Source: Zea mays (Eukaryota; Streptophyta; Magnoliopsida; Poales; Poaceae). Taken from it: 64,000 bases of DNA. The stretch covers positions 8,942,434 through 9,006,433 of the forward strand of contig NC_050099.1 of NCBI RefSeq assembly GCF_902167145.1, given 5' to 3'. The position numbers were made by a program, and so were the translations under genes. The notes beneath the pieces are model-generated. The model saw nothing but the letters and a program-made list of their open reading frames with translations. It was not told the origin of the DNA and did no database searches. This document shows, one piece after another, positions 47,262-58,925 of this stretch (position 1 is its first letter; every line of letters starts with the position of its first letter).

Positions 47262-47844
47262 TGTTGGGTTTATGCTTCGTCGCCGAAGGTCTTATAAGAA
47301 GAAGTGGTCCTCGGCTGAAGCTGTTTGTATAAGATAGCCGAAGGTTCTTCTTCGTGAAGCTTCGGCATTATAAACCGACTTAAAGATAGAATGACCTTTT
47401 AGTCCATAAAGGTCTGAGTCAATGTTGTAAGTTTTTATAAGGGGCATACTTGTAATTCCTCACAGGCTGTGTCCTGTGCCTATAAATAGTGAACAGTATT
47501 CCGTTACTGTTCACGCATTTTTTGACGATTGCAATCGCATCTCTCGGAATTCAATCTTTGCCAAGGCATAGGTATTATGGTATTTGATGATTCAATATAG
47601 TAAATAAATGTAATATAATTAGTATATGATTTATTTACACATATTATACCTTTCCGTATTATCTTATAAATGCCTATTGAAATATGATTACGAAGGTTCA
47701 ACTTCGTAATCATGCTCTTATTAACCTTCGTCCAAGATTCATTATCCCGAAGGGAATAATGTTTTAAGGATGAAGGGCGTTATTATTTAACATTTTATGT
47801 TGCCTTGCTCTTGATTTATAGCATTTGAGAGCAAGTCTCCAACA
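47262..47844 (+). repeat. 3' LTR of element C
   Basis: It is the same length as the 5' LTR and differs at 47771 only, as far as I could see. It is preceded by a weak purine stretch (GCGAAAGGGCTAC) and followed by the CGAAG duplication and the resumed LTR of B. Confidence 0.95.
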
Positions 47845-47849
47845 CGAAG

Positions 47850-48340
47850 GGTTGCACCGACTTAAAGATGAAATGACCAACCGGCACCCATGGTAATTTG
47901 TGTCATGATTGTGATAAGTTGTAAAGGATATATATGTAATTTTGACCGGGCTACGTCCCGTGCTTATAAATAGGTAAAAAGTACCCCTGTACTGTTCACG
48001 CTGATTGATACTCGCTCGTGCGTCATGCTTGTATCTTTGCGTTCTACCAAGCCGAATGTACAAATGTAATTTAATGTTGCTCTTATTCATTAATAATTAT
48101 ATAATAATAAGATATATTAACAGCATTATACAATTATTCATGTTATTTCCCATGTTCCATATGCTTCGTCTTTCATTGATATACACTGTGATGATGAAGG
48201 TACGTCCTTCATGACCTTCGTTCCAAGATCGTTATATCCTTAGGGAAATAATGCTCCAAAGGATGAAGGTCTTTAACCATTAACTTCTTTTTGTGTTGCC
48301 TTGTTCTTAATTCATAGCATTCGAGAAAAAGTCTCCAGCA
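47850..48340 (+). repeat. B 5' LTR, second segment
   Basis: It resumes GGTTGCACCGACTTAAAG and ends GTCTCCAGCA, followed by the primer site TTGGTGCCCACC. TATAAATA at about 47965 is the core promoter candidate. A 7-bp hairpin (ATGAAGG/CCTTCAT) at about 48193-48212 sits where C has its 12-bp hairpin. Confidence 0.93.
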
Positions 48341-48382
48341 TTGGTGCCCACCTCCGGTGAACTCATTTCCACTTTTGAGCTG

Positions 48383-49375
48383 ATGGCTTCGTTCAGCAAC
48401 CAAGTTGTAGCACCTTCGGCTACGAAGCTGGTGCTCCCGATAACAGGCGGTTCAAGCTCAGAGCCAGCCAACAAGAAGCAGAAGAAAGAAGTGCAGAGAT
48501 GGGTGTAGCATGTTGGGGTGCAGGGAGCCTTCATCAAGTCCAAATGGTCCCACATCCCAATTACCTTCTCCCAAGAGGATCTTCAGCTCAAGGATTACCC
48601 CCACAATGATGCTATGGTCATATCTTGTGTCATCAAGGGGTTTCTGGTCCATAATGTTCTGGTTGACACAGGCAGTGCAACGAATATCATATTTGCTAAG
48701 GCCTTCAGACAAATGCAAGAGCCAGAGGATAAGATTCATGATGCTACACACCCTCTTTGTGGCTTCGGAGGAAGGCAGATTGTAGCACTCGGCAAAATCA
48801 TAATGCCAGTAACCTTTGGCTTCATTCATAACACAAGGACTGAACAAGTTGTTTTTGATATTGTTGACATGGAGTACCCATACAATGCAATCATTGGCCG
48901 AGGGACACTCAATGCTTTTGAAGCTATACTTCATCCAGCATATTTATGCATGAAGATACCTTCGGAGCAAGGGCCTATTGCTATCCATGGAAGTCAAGAG
49001 GCTTCTAAAAAGGCTGAAGGGAATTGGACAGATTCAAAGGCAATCCATAATATAGATGGAGCCGAAGTCTGTGAGCAATATAAGTACAAAAGAGAGAAGG
49101 CTGCTTCAGCAGATCAGCCGAAGCCTATGCTCCTATGTGAAGACATAGCAGAACAAAGGGTATTGCTGGGGTCTCAGCTATCTGAAGAACAAGAGAAGAC
49201 TTTACTAAGATTCTTATTCAACAATAAAGATGTCTTTGCCTGGTCCGCCAATGATCTCTGTGGAGTCAACAGAGATATTATTAAACATTCACTCAACGTG
49301 GATCCATCCTTCAGGCCAAGAAAACAAAGGCTTCGGAAAATGTATAAAGACAAAGCTGAAGGTGCTCGAAACTAA
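48383..49375 (+). pseudogene. Element B gag remnant and protease
   Basis: The frame begins MASFSNQVVAPSATKLVLP, has a stop after QRWV (48507), and continues VQGAFIKSKWSHIPITFSQE. The protease follows with NVLVDTGSATNIIF (active-site DTG at 48664) and IVDMEYPYNAIIGRGTLNAF. The linker to RT (NNKDVFAWSANDLCGVNRDI) is present. Only about 60 codons lie between the gag start and the protease region, so capsid and zinc knuckle are missing, as in C. A TAA at 49373 separates the protease from RT. Confidence 0.8.
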
Positions 49376-50152
49376 GTGAAGAGACTTCTTAGTGCTCGTG
49401 TTATCAGAGAGGTGAAATACCTAGAATGGCTAGCCAACACTGTTATGGTGAAGAAGGACAATGGTAAATGGAGAATGTGCATTGATTTTATAGATCTTAA
49501 CAAGGCTTATCCGAAGGACGATTTCCCATTGCCAAGAATAGACTCCCTAGTAGATGCAGCAGCTTCTTCGGAGCTCATGAGTCTACTGGATTGTTACTCA
49601 GGCTATCACCAAATATGGATGAAGAAGGAAGATGAGCCCAAGACTAGCTTCATAACCCCTAGTGGCACATATTGTTATCTTCGGATGCCTGAGGGGCTCA
49701 AGAATGCTGGAGGAAGCTTCAGCAGAATGACAGCCAAGGTCCTTCATTCTCAAATAGGCAGGAATATACTGACCTATGTTGATGATATCATAGTGAAAAG
49801 CACGAAGCAAGAAAATCACATTGCTGATTTATAAGAGACATTTGCTAACTTCAGGCAAGCTGGCCTAAAGTTGAATCCAGAAAAGTGTGTTTCTGGGGTA
49901 AAGAAGGGCAAGTTCCTTGGCTGTTTGGTGTCAACTAAAGGAATTGAAGCCAACCCAAGCAAGATTGAGGCTATTCTTCAGATGGAGCCACCAAGCACAA
50001 AGAAGGGGGCACAATGGCTGGCAGGAAGGCTAGCATCATTAAATAGATTCATATCCAAATCAGCAGAAAGAAATCTACCATTCTTTGAAATACTGAAGTC
50101 AGTCGAAGTTTTCAATGGGGTCCGGCCTAGAAAAAAGCTTTTGAAATGCTAA
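49376..50152 (+). pseudogene. Element B reverse transcriptase (broken)
   Basis: It encodes LEWLANTVMVKKDNGKWRMC, LLDCYSGYHQIWMKKED, MPEGLKNAGGSFSRM and the active site LTYVDDIIVKS (49771). A TAA at 49832 and then LKLNPEKCVSGVKKGKFLGC follow, with the thumb region GRLASLNRFISKSAERN. Near 50120-50150 a frame change (FNGVRPRKKLLKC for FQWG..QKAFE) breaks the join to RNase H. Confidence 0.85.
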
Positions 50153-52328
50153 AACAATACTTGATCGATCTAACAACACTAACTCCACCTTCGCTAGGGG
50201 CTCCATTGCTCTTATATGTGGCAGCTTCGCACTATGCAGTTAGTGCGGCTCTGGTACAGGAGAAGCTAGATGGCCAAATCAAAAAATAGGCTCTAGTCTA
50301 TTTTGTCTCTGAAGTTTTAAGTTTGTCAAAGAAAAATTATACAGAATTAGAAAAGGTGTTGTATGCTGTGTTGATGGCCTCTAGGAAGCTTTAGCATTAT
50401 TTTCAAGCATATCATATAATTGTTCCTTTGTCACAGCCTCTGAAGGACATAATGAGAAACAGAGAGGCTACTGGAAGGATTGGAAAATGGGCTGCGGAGC
50501 TTAACGAATTTACTATTGACTATGTGCATAGATCCTCAATTCAGTCCCAGGCGTTAGCAGACTTCATCGCTGATTGGATGCCAGGGGCTCAGGAAGAAGA
50601 AATAAACAAAGACTCCGAAGCTTGGACAGTGTTTTGCGATGGTTCTTGGGGAACCTTCGGTGCAGGAGCGGCTGCTGTCCTAGTTGCGCCTTTGAAAGTA
50701 AAAACATGTTATGCAGCAAGGCTTGACTTCAGTTGCACAAACAATATTGCTGAATACGAAGCACTTCTGTTGGGACTTCGGAAGTTGAAGGCAATGGGAA
50801 TAAGAAGGGCCATTCTTAAAACTAATTCTTAAGTCATTTCTGGTCATGTTGACAAAAGTAGCAAGGCTAGAGACCCAAAGCTTGAAAGATATTTACACAC
50901 GGTTCGAAGGCTCGAAGCTTCTTTTGAAGGATTTTCAGTCAAAAATATTCAAGAGGGGAAATGAGCATGCTGATTTGCTAGCCAAGTCAGCGGCACAGGG
51001 GCTCCTATTACCTTCAGAAGTATTTTTTGAGACAATAAAAGCACCTTCGGTTGAACTTATGGAGAGAGCAGTGCTTACAATTTCCCCAGTACATAGTGAA
51101 GATTGAAGGACTGAAATTATATCTTTCCTCCAAGGGAATTATCTTTCAGATGATGAAGCTTATAATAAGAGAATGGAAGCAAGGACAAGACCGTATGTGA
51201 TAATAGAAGGGGAATTGTATAAACATGGAGTCTGTTCCCCACTTCTTAAGTGTTTATCCAGAGCTGAAGGTATTGAATTGATGAAAGAGACACATGCAGG
51301 TCTATGTGGATCACATATTGGATCCAGGCCCTTGCTGGGAAAGGTATTTAGACAGGGATTCTACTGGCCGAAGGCAGCTTCAGATGCGGCAGAGTTAGTA
51401 CAAAAATGTGAAAATTGTCAAAAATGTGCAAGGGACCAAAAACAACCTTCGTCTCTCACCCAGCTAATACAGCCTACTTGGCCATTGCAAAGATGGGGCC
51501 TGGATTTATTACGCCCACTTCCACCAGCGCAAGGTAATTTGAAATATGTTGTGGTGGCTATGGAATATTTTTTCCAAGTGGATTGAAGCGAAGCCTTTGG
51601 CTACAATAACTTCGGTTACAATCCAGAAATTCTTCTGGCAAAATATTGTTTGTCGCTTTGGCGTGCCGAAGGCTATAACTATGGACAATGGAACATAGTT
51701 TGATGCTGAAACGTTCAAGGATTTCTGTGACCAAATTGGCACAAAGATTCATTTTGCGTCAGTTAGGCATCCGGAGTCAAACGGGCTGGTGGAAAGAGCA
51801 AATAGCATTATTATGACGGGAATAATGAAGCTAATCTTCAATCAACCCAGAGGAAAGTGGCCAGATGAGTTGATTAAAGTGGTGTGGAGCCACAATACAA
51901 CCATATCAAGATCAACATGATTCACACCCTTCAAGCTATTATTTGGTGACGAAGCTATAACTCCAGAAGAAGCTAAAGCATGGTCAATAAGAACAGCAGC
52001 TTCGGCAGAAGACGAAGCTGATTATCACGTTGCAAAAGATACTATAGAAGGGACTAGACTTCAGGCTGTGGAGAACATCAATAAATATCAAGCCAAGACA
52101 ATAAAATGGCGCGACAGAAAAGTTCGGTTGAAAAATATTAAGCCAGGGCATTTGGTGCTTCAAAGAGGGGCCAATCCAGGCACAGTAGGCAAATTGCAAC
52201 TGAAGTGGGAAGGACCTTTTCTCGTAGTATCTTCGTCGAGACCCGGTTCTTATAGATTGAAGGACATGGATGGCAACGGCATTACTAGATCTTGGAATGC
52301 GGATGAGCTTCGGCGATATTATGTGTAA
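50153..52328 (+). pseudogene. Element B RNase H pair and integrase (broken)
   Basis: Collinear with the intact frame of C. Degenerate first RNase H (LLLYVAASHYAVSAALVQ), archaeal-type RNase H (50610-50990, CDGSWGTFGAG, AEYEAL, NEHADLLAKSA), integrase (HAGLCGSHIGSRPLLGKVFR, CENCQKCARDQK, MDNGT-stop-FDAETF, ESNGLVERANS). Stops and frame changes occur at about 50287, 50392, 50830, 50960, 51104, 51585, 51699 and 51919. It ends NADELRRYYV at 52328. Confidence 0.87.
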
Positions 52329-53480
52329 TTTAATGTAATCTTTTTCATTTTATCTATGGCACCCTTTTCCTTTCCAAAGGGGGAGAAATGTTTTTAATGG
52401 GGCCATAGCTTGTAATTTTTTTCCATCTTATTTAGCTCCACGAGAGCCAAAATCCCCCAAAAAAATGTAAAATGTAAAATCTGAGCATGTACCATCGAGT
52501 GCAGAAAAAGGAAAAAAGCAGGGAGAAGCTCGAAAGTCGTCCCCAAGGGGATGCAGAGCACGACGAAGCTACAAAAAGTCATTTCTAAAGGAGTGCAGCG
52601 TAAGTTTTCTGCTCAAAAGTCATTCCTAAGGGAATGCAGAGCCAAATACCGCCGAAATAGAAGGCGAAGAAGTTCAAAAGATGTTCCTAAGGGGATGTAG
52701 AACTTATACCACCGAAATAGAAGGCGAAGAAGTTCAAAAGACGTTCCTAAGGGGATGTAGAATTTACACCGAAAAATAAACGGTGAACACCGAAAAATAA
52801 ACGGTGAAGAAGCTCAAAAGACGTTTCTAAGGGGATGCAGAGCTTAAATACTGAAAAGATGTTTCTAAGCAGATGTAGAGTTCGGATGTGGCTTCATATG
52901 CGTGTGTTTGGACATTCATTTGCACATTTCATCACATCATTCATTGCATTTATACACATTCATTTAGGCATTCGAAGGACCATCATCATAATAGAGTATA
53001 AACAGATGATTCGGCTTTGATGACAAGGCTTCGATGAGTATAAAGAAGTAAAGATATGCTTCGTTGTGTACGAAAAAGTAGGGAAGGTGTTTTTTGCCTT
53101 CGGCTCAAAAGATACAAGTTTCGTCCACATCAAAGCAATTCACACACGGATGAAAAAGGTAAAAACATATTACAAGGTATGGACAAATTTACAGACTAGT
53201 GTTTTCATTCCTAAATTACAATATCTTTTACAAAGATAATTCAAATTTCTCTAGAGCTTTTTGCAGTGGCTTCATCAGTATAGATCAAGCTTCGAATCAT
53301 TGACTTTCGGCCTCGTCATCCTATATATAACAAACCGGTGTAAGGTAAAAAGAAATCTCAAGAGAAGGTAAGCAACAGGTACAAGTTTAATACTGGCTTG
53401 AGATGACTCCGAGCTTCATCACCAGCTAAGTTTCGTCCACCCTTCGTCCAAATTTGTGTTATAAACCTATTTCCAATGCT
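52329..53480 (+). other. Element B region between pol and antisense gene
   Basis: It starts with an internal purine-rich word (CCAAAGGGGGAGAAA at about 52374), also in C at about 43123. A decayed tandem array (about 52500-52890) is built on TCCTAAGGG-ATG-AGA-CTTA and GCGAAGAAGTTCAAAAG. No gene is seen. Confidence 0.6.
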
Positions 53481-56246
53481 TCAGGCCAGGCTAGGGATGT
53501 CATTCAAGTCTGCTGGTGATAGGCTAAAGTTTGGCCTGTTTACGATCTTCCCATGCGTGCAACCAGTCTTCATGAAAGCTACAGCTGTGCCGCGAGAAGC
53601 TAGCAGGGCACAGAAGTCACCATGCCTAGCTATAACTTTGTCGAGCGCCTCAACTTCGCCCTCAATATGATCAAAGGTGCTTGGCAGGTCTTCAGCCGAA
53701 GGTTCAAATTTTTCAGAACTAGCACCAACTGAGTTGAAAACCTGCTTCAGCCATTGCATGCACCGGTTGCCAAAGCTTAGGCATTTATCCTGAAGCTCTT
53801 TCAAGGATTTCTGCAAATTCGAACTTTTTTCAACTTTGGCTTCAAGATTCATGTTAAAATTCTTCCTTTCTTGCTCGAAGCTTTCGGATTTTAGGAAGAG
53901 TTCACTATTTAATCTGGCAATCTCGGCTTGGGCTTCTGCCAGTGAACCCTCCATTGTTTGAAGAACAAAATCTTTCTTTTCAAGAGCAGCTTCATGATCT
54001 TTGATTTTACTTTCCAAGCCTTCAATAATAACCTTATTTTTCTTATCTTCGAGGTTCTGTTGCATCCTCAAGGCTTTACTTAGTAGCATACTCTGTGCAA
54101 AATAACCTTCATCAGAAATCACCTTCATCGCAAAAACAATAAAAAGTTGTGGAAAAAATTTTACCTTGAAATTAGCATAGAATAAGCTGCCAGCGATATG
54201 TTGTTGTCGGTAGCTGCTGATGTCAGCTTCGAGCTTTGGAAAACCAACACTCTTTGATAGAGTGCTGATAATCTTTGCTCCAGTTCGATCTCAAATACAT
54301 CCTAAAGCTTCTTCTTTAACTCTACCGAAGAGCATGGCTCCTGGCTGGTAGCCACATGATATAGCGTACTCTTGCAACTCCTCTTTTTCAGCTTGGGATA
54401 ATTCTTGACCAATTAAATTTTGAAAGTAGAAGCCTTGATCCTCCAAAGTATCTTCAGCAATTTCTTTTCCCTTTCCAGGCACTGCGGCCATGGTTTTTTC
54501 TGTGACTGCAGCAGTTTCTTCTGAAGCCTGGACTCCCTCTGCAGCTGCGGCAGCCTCTCCACAGCCAAATCCAAGAGCACTCTATCGATATCAGATAATG
54601 TACTTTCTAGGTTGGTAGCTTCGGCAGAGGCAGCAACTTCGGTAGCTGGCGTTGTCTTTTGACGCTGAGTGCTGCGGTGGCGTTTCTTCAATAGCTTGCA
54701 TAACAGTAACAATCCTTCACCTTTTTTGCCCAACCACCTTCTTCGCTGCCGAAGACTCGTCCTTCTTCTGTAAAAGCTACGTCAGCTGTGGCCTCAGTGG
54801 ACTTAGCAGCTTGATAGGTAGGGATTCGGTCATTACCTTTAAAACCTCTTCTACTTCGGTAGCAGAAGGTGTCGAAGGAGCTCCCTCTTCAATCTCAGCC
54901 ACCTTTGGCTCTGGAGTTGCAGTCTTTCTTTTCTTCGAAGTAACCACTTTCGGCTCAGGACTGGATTTTCTCTTTTTCAAAGCTTTTTCGTCCTCCTTTA
55001 CCATCCTTGCAGCTTGTCTGCTCATAACACTAACAATCCTTTTTCTCTTTGGTCCTTCGGCACCCTTGTTTAGTCGTTCATAGTCATGGTATTCAAAGTT
55101 CAAAGCATCCATTACCCAATTCAACCTTCATTTTGTTCGGGTGCCGAAGGCCGCAGTCATCAGTTGATCTTCTTTTTTCGTATAATTGCCCAGAATTTCG
55201 TTGCACATAGTTTCAATTATTTCTAGCCATTCCGGGCAGGGCTCTTTGAATTGTTTCTCAAATTTGAAGCAATAGGGCAATCGAACAAGTTCACCCTTCT
55301 TCTTTGATCCTTTCAACTTCGGCATGCTCCAACCACACAATGTTGGAGATACCCTATTCGCTAGGTATTCCTGCACTAGATCCCTAGTACTGATATGTTT
55401 AGCCACCACTCTGAATTCTGCCTCAGCTAGCTAGCATGGTAACCCTAGCTTCATGTTGCACAGGGGTATGGTCATCCCGAAGCTTAGGCTCAGTGGGCTC
55501 ATGACCAACTTCTTCAGCTTCTCCCTTTTCTTTTCGTTAGCCTTGATATAAAACCACTCACTTTTCCAGCCAGTTGGCCATTTGGTCCGATAGCTCAGGA
55601 CCGGGGCCTTCGTATCCTTGCGATAGGTGAAGTTATAACAGCCAAAATTTTCGTGGAGCCCGTCTTCTCTGGCCTTCGTCTGGTAATGTAGCTCATGCAC
55701 TTGGCAAAAAAGCTTCGGCATTTGGGTCCATCCCCTGGCTTCGGAGGGCCCAGATGAAAATACTGAGTCTAACGATGGCGTTAGGGGTCAGCTGATGAAG
55801 AAATATTTCATAATTATCCAAAATTTCTCCAATTATCTCGTTCAGTGGAAACCGTAGTCCTGCTCTGAAAAACTTTTAAAAACTACCACTTCATCATCTT
55901 TCAGTGTCAGAGTGGTTTCTTCCCCAGCAAAGCGAATCAGCTTCCTCTCGGCTTGTCCGAAGTAGCCCAGCTTCATCATCATGGGCATATCAGCTTCATA
56001 AATAGTAGATTTTTCAAAATCCATGTGGCTGGGTTTTGACGGGATCAAAACTATAATCCTCCTCTTCTTCATCAGCGATTCCTTCCTCATCTTGTTCAGT
56101 TTCGGCAGCAGGTGCACCTTCTTCAATGGCTCCATTTATCACAACTAGTCTCGATTGTCTCATTACTTCGGAGATCGAAGCAGTCTCGGTGGCTTCGGCC
56201 TACTCTCCATCATGGTCACCCTCGCAGTCGAGCGCACTCTGGCCAT
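53481..56246 (-). pseudogene. Element B antisense gene (broken copy of the C antisense gene)
   Basis: The minus-strand ATG at 56246 gives MARVRSTARV, matching C. Frames at 56135-55842, 55721-55431, 55409-55128, 55124-54777, 54733-54413 and 54491-54291 carry the same domain order as C (LIRFAGEETTLTLKDDEVVV, HELHYQTKAREDGLHENFGC, DQLMTAAFGTR). The intron is kept at 54093-54164 (72 bp, GTAAAA...GCACAG), with identical exon borders. Exon 2 (54092-53481) encodes SMLLSKALRMQQNLEDKK and the coiled coil. Several stops and shifts kill the first exon, while exon 2 is still open. Confidence 0.8.
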
Positions 56247-56448
56247 CTGATATTGAATTTCTTACAGTTCTTACGATGTTGATGTTTTTTCAAAGTGTTT
56301 GACGAAGCTCCCTCTTTTGCCGAAGCTAATCCAAAATGATGGCTTGCTCAAAAATGCAGTGAAAAAGCTTTGGCTATAGTTAAAATTTTCAACAGCACAA
56401 AAGTGCAATGGCAATGAATGCTGTGATAACTTCACACCTACCCGTCTG

Positions 56449-56457
56449 TTTATATAG
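56449..56457 (-). promoter_or_regulatory. TATA box of the element B antisense gene
   Basis: The minus strand reads CTATATAAA in the same CAGACGGGTAGG context as in C, about 205 bp upstream of the ATG. It is conserved despite decay elsewhere. Confidence 0.55.
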
Positions 56458-56735
56458 TGCCGCAGGTGGGAAGGTGAATCGCCAAGTTGCCCGCACCCGC
56501 TGAACAGTTACTCGCACCCGCTGAACGCTGAACCACCCGGCGCTTGGGAGGAGAACTGTCAGACCATGCGTACCCGCCGCTTGGTGGGCCACCTCGCGCC
56601 TGGAATATTTTAATTGTTTCTCGGCAACAAGCTCAGGAAATGTGTTTTTCGGACCTTCGGCATTCGGAAGCTTTGGAGATATTTTCACGGATCAAGCTCG
56701 TTAAGAAAAACGATCTAGCACCGCGAAGGGGCTAC

Positions 56736-57367
56736 TGTTGGGGGTCTGCTTCGTCGCTGAAGTTCCTTTGAGAAAAAACACCTTCCAAAGATCAACACAG
56801 AAGCAAGCATAGTGCGAAGATACACACTGAAGCCACTTTCCAGGGAGCTTCGGCATAGCGACACGCCTTGATACGAAGGGTTTCACCGACTTAAAGATGA
56901 AATGACCAATTAGCCCATGGTAATTTGTGTCATGATTATGATAAGTTGTAAAGGACATATATGTAATTTTGACCGGGCTACGTCCCGTGCCTATAAATAG
57001 GTAAACAGTACCCCTGTACTGTTCACGCTGATTGATACTCGCTCGTGCGTCATGCTTGTATCTTTGCCTTCTACCAAGCCGAAGGTACAAATGTAATTTA
57101 ATGTTGCTCTTATTCATTAATAATTATATAATAATAAGATATATTAACAGCATTATACAATTATTCATGTTATTTCCCATGTTCTATATGCTTCGTCTTT
57201 CATTGATATGCGCTGTGATGATGAAGGTACGTCCTTCATGACCTTCGTTCGAAGATCATTATATCCTTAGGGAAATAATGCTCCGAAGGACAAAGGTCAT
57301 TAACCATTAACTTCTTTTTGTGTTGCCTTGTTCTTAATTCATAGCATTCGAGAACAAGTCTCCAACA
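56736..57367 (+). repeat. 3' LTR of element B
   Basis: It begins TGTTGGGGGTCTGC and ends GTCTCCAACA, 632 bp, with TATAAATA at about 56992. It differs from the split 5' LTR at a few per cent of positions, most in the first 250 bp. It is followed by CATAC and H1 protease sequence. Confidence 0.93.
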
Positions 57368-58925
57368 CATACCATGTGTGTTACCTTAACCTTGCCTGAA
57401 TCATTGATCCACTGAATGTGGTATGGATGTGGCCGTGGACGTGTGGTCAGGCCAAGCTTCTTGACCAAATCTGAACTCACTAAATTATTGTAGCTTCCAC
57501 CATCAATAATAACACGTGCACGCCGATTCTCGATGGCAAAGAAAGTCTAGAACAAATTATGGCATTGCTGCTTCTCTGATGATTCAGGCTGAGAACTAAG
57601 AACACGCTGCACCATGATGCTTCGAAGGTTCACCGTAGCATCAGCACCAAGCATGGCATCATCATTAGCAGCAACATCACTAGAGTCATCATCATCATCC
57701 TCACCGTCAGAAGCACTAATGTAACCATCATCCGTAGCAATGTATGTTCGCTGACTCGGGCAATCCTTCTTCATGTGACGAATCCCATGACAGTGGTGGC
57801 AAACAATACCCGAAGAACGACCACAGGAAGGTGCTGCAGGTGCTGGTGAATTCTATTTCTTGGCGGGTACCTGCAAAGGAAGTTTACCAACATGTGCAGC
57901 AGGTGTCAAGGGAGGTCGCATGGATGCTGGAGTGGTCAAAGGTGTATGGCTCGAGGCGGGTGTGTGCGTCCGTGATGTAGAGGAGGCGCCAAAAGTAGCC
58001 CTAGGTCGATGTTGGCATCCCAGCAATTCCTTCTCTGCAAGCATAGCAAACTGGAACAACTTATTGACAGTGTTAAATTCTTTGTAATCCACAATGTCCT
58101 GAATGTCGCGTGGCAAACCTGAATAAAATGGCAAAGAGCGTCCTCATGTCCCTCTACTATCCCACAACGCTGCAATCCCTTCTGAAGCTCAGCATAATAA
58201 TCTTGAACAGATTTATCCCCTTGCTCTAAACACATCAATTTCTTACGCAATTCTCTATGATAAGATGGGGGAACAAATCTATCGCGCATAGCTACCTTAA
58301 GATCTTCCCAAGTCGTAGGTGCTCTACCATCCCCAACTAGACTAGTCCACCAGACAATAGCAAAATCTTTAAATTCACTAGTGGCTTGTCTAACTTGATG
58401 TCGTTCAGGTACAAGGTGGGCAGCAAATTTCTGTTCTATCGTCATCTCCCAATGAAGATATCCCTCCGCATCATAATGACCCGAAAAAGATGGTATAGTA
58501 AATTTAATCTTAGCATAAGGGTCGTTAGGAGCACGATTGTTATTACCTTGCTGGTGGTGTGGCATACCTTCTGTGTTTTGATGAAGACAGCGACGTAGGC
58601 GCAAATCTCTGGTGGCTGCTTCATCATAATAACCTTCTGCATCAAACACCGCATCATCAGGAAGACGTGGACGAGGAGGTTGTGGTGGCGGTGCTTGTTG
58701 TTGCGTCTCCAACACAGCAAGTCTATCGACGATCTCGAACAATCGACGATCTAGCCTCTCGTAAGTCTTGCCATGGTCCATGCCAATGAAGGCATCATGC
58801 ACTGACTTGTGGACCGTCTCCTCCATTTGCTCCTTTAGGAGCTTGTTGTTTGCCTCAAGATCTTGGCGGCTAACACATTCATCGAAGTCTGTAGGGATCC
58901 TTGCTTCTTCTTCGTCGCCTGCCAT
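57368..58925 (-). pseudogene. H1 gag and start of protease (broken)
   Basis: Gag begins MAGDEEEARIPTDFDECVSR at 58925. A coiled N-terminal part, a Pro-rich stretch and the capsid region (FSGHYDAEGYLHWEMTIEQK, FVPPSYHRELRKKLMCLEQ) follow. A frame change near 58135-58145 leads to YSGLPRDIQDIVDYKEFNTV. The zinc knuckle CHHCHGIGHMKKDC lies at about 57763-57804. An acidic stretch and the protease active site IIDGGSYNNLVSSDLVKKLG (about 57480-57515) come next. The frame HPYHIQWINDSGKVKVTHMV runs to 57368, and its continuation is at 39767, on the other side of element B. Confidence 0.85.

Larger units (their letters stand above)
39911..47844 (+). mobile_element. Element C: recent, internally deleted Tat-lineage element
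   Basis: C is 7934 bp with two 583-bp LTRs (39911-40493 and 47262-47844) that differ at one base in my reading (C at 40420, T at 47771). It is flanked by CGAAG (39906-39910, 47845-47849). It is a relative of B with the same plan but lacks protease and most of RT. An intact 789-codon frame covers RNase H, archaeal-type RNase H and integrase. The antisense gene is almost intact. Near-identical LTRs show a very recent insertion, so the proteins it lacks were supplied by other elements. Confidence 0.95.
39768..57367 (+). mobile_element. Element B: gag-poor Tat-lineage retrotransposon with antisense gene (about 9.7 kb without C)
   Basis: B is a plus-strand element with LTRs of 634 bp (39768-39910 plus 47850-48340) and 632 bp (56736-57367), TGTTGGG...CCA(A/G)CA. 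It is flanked by CGTAC (39763-39767) and CATAC (57368-57372), one base different. Order: leader, a short gag remnant, protease, RT, degenerate RNase H, second RNase H, integrase, then a large 3' region with an antisense gene. Many stops and frameshifts. Element C is inserted in its 5' LTR. The family name is not certain; LTR length and CTTCGG-rich sequence recall maize Tat elements of the Cinful type. Confidence 0.92.
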
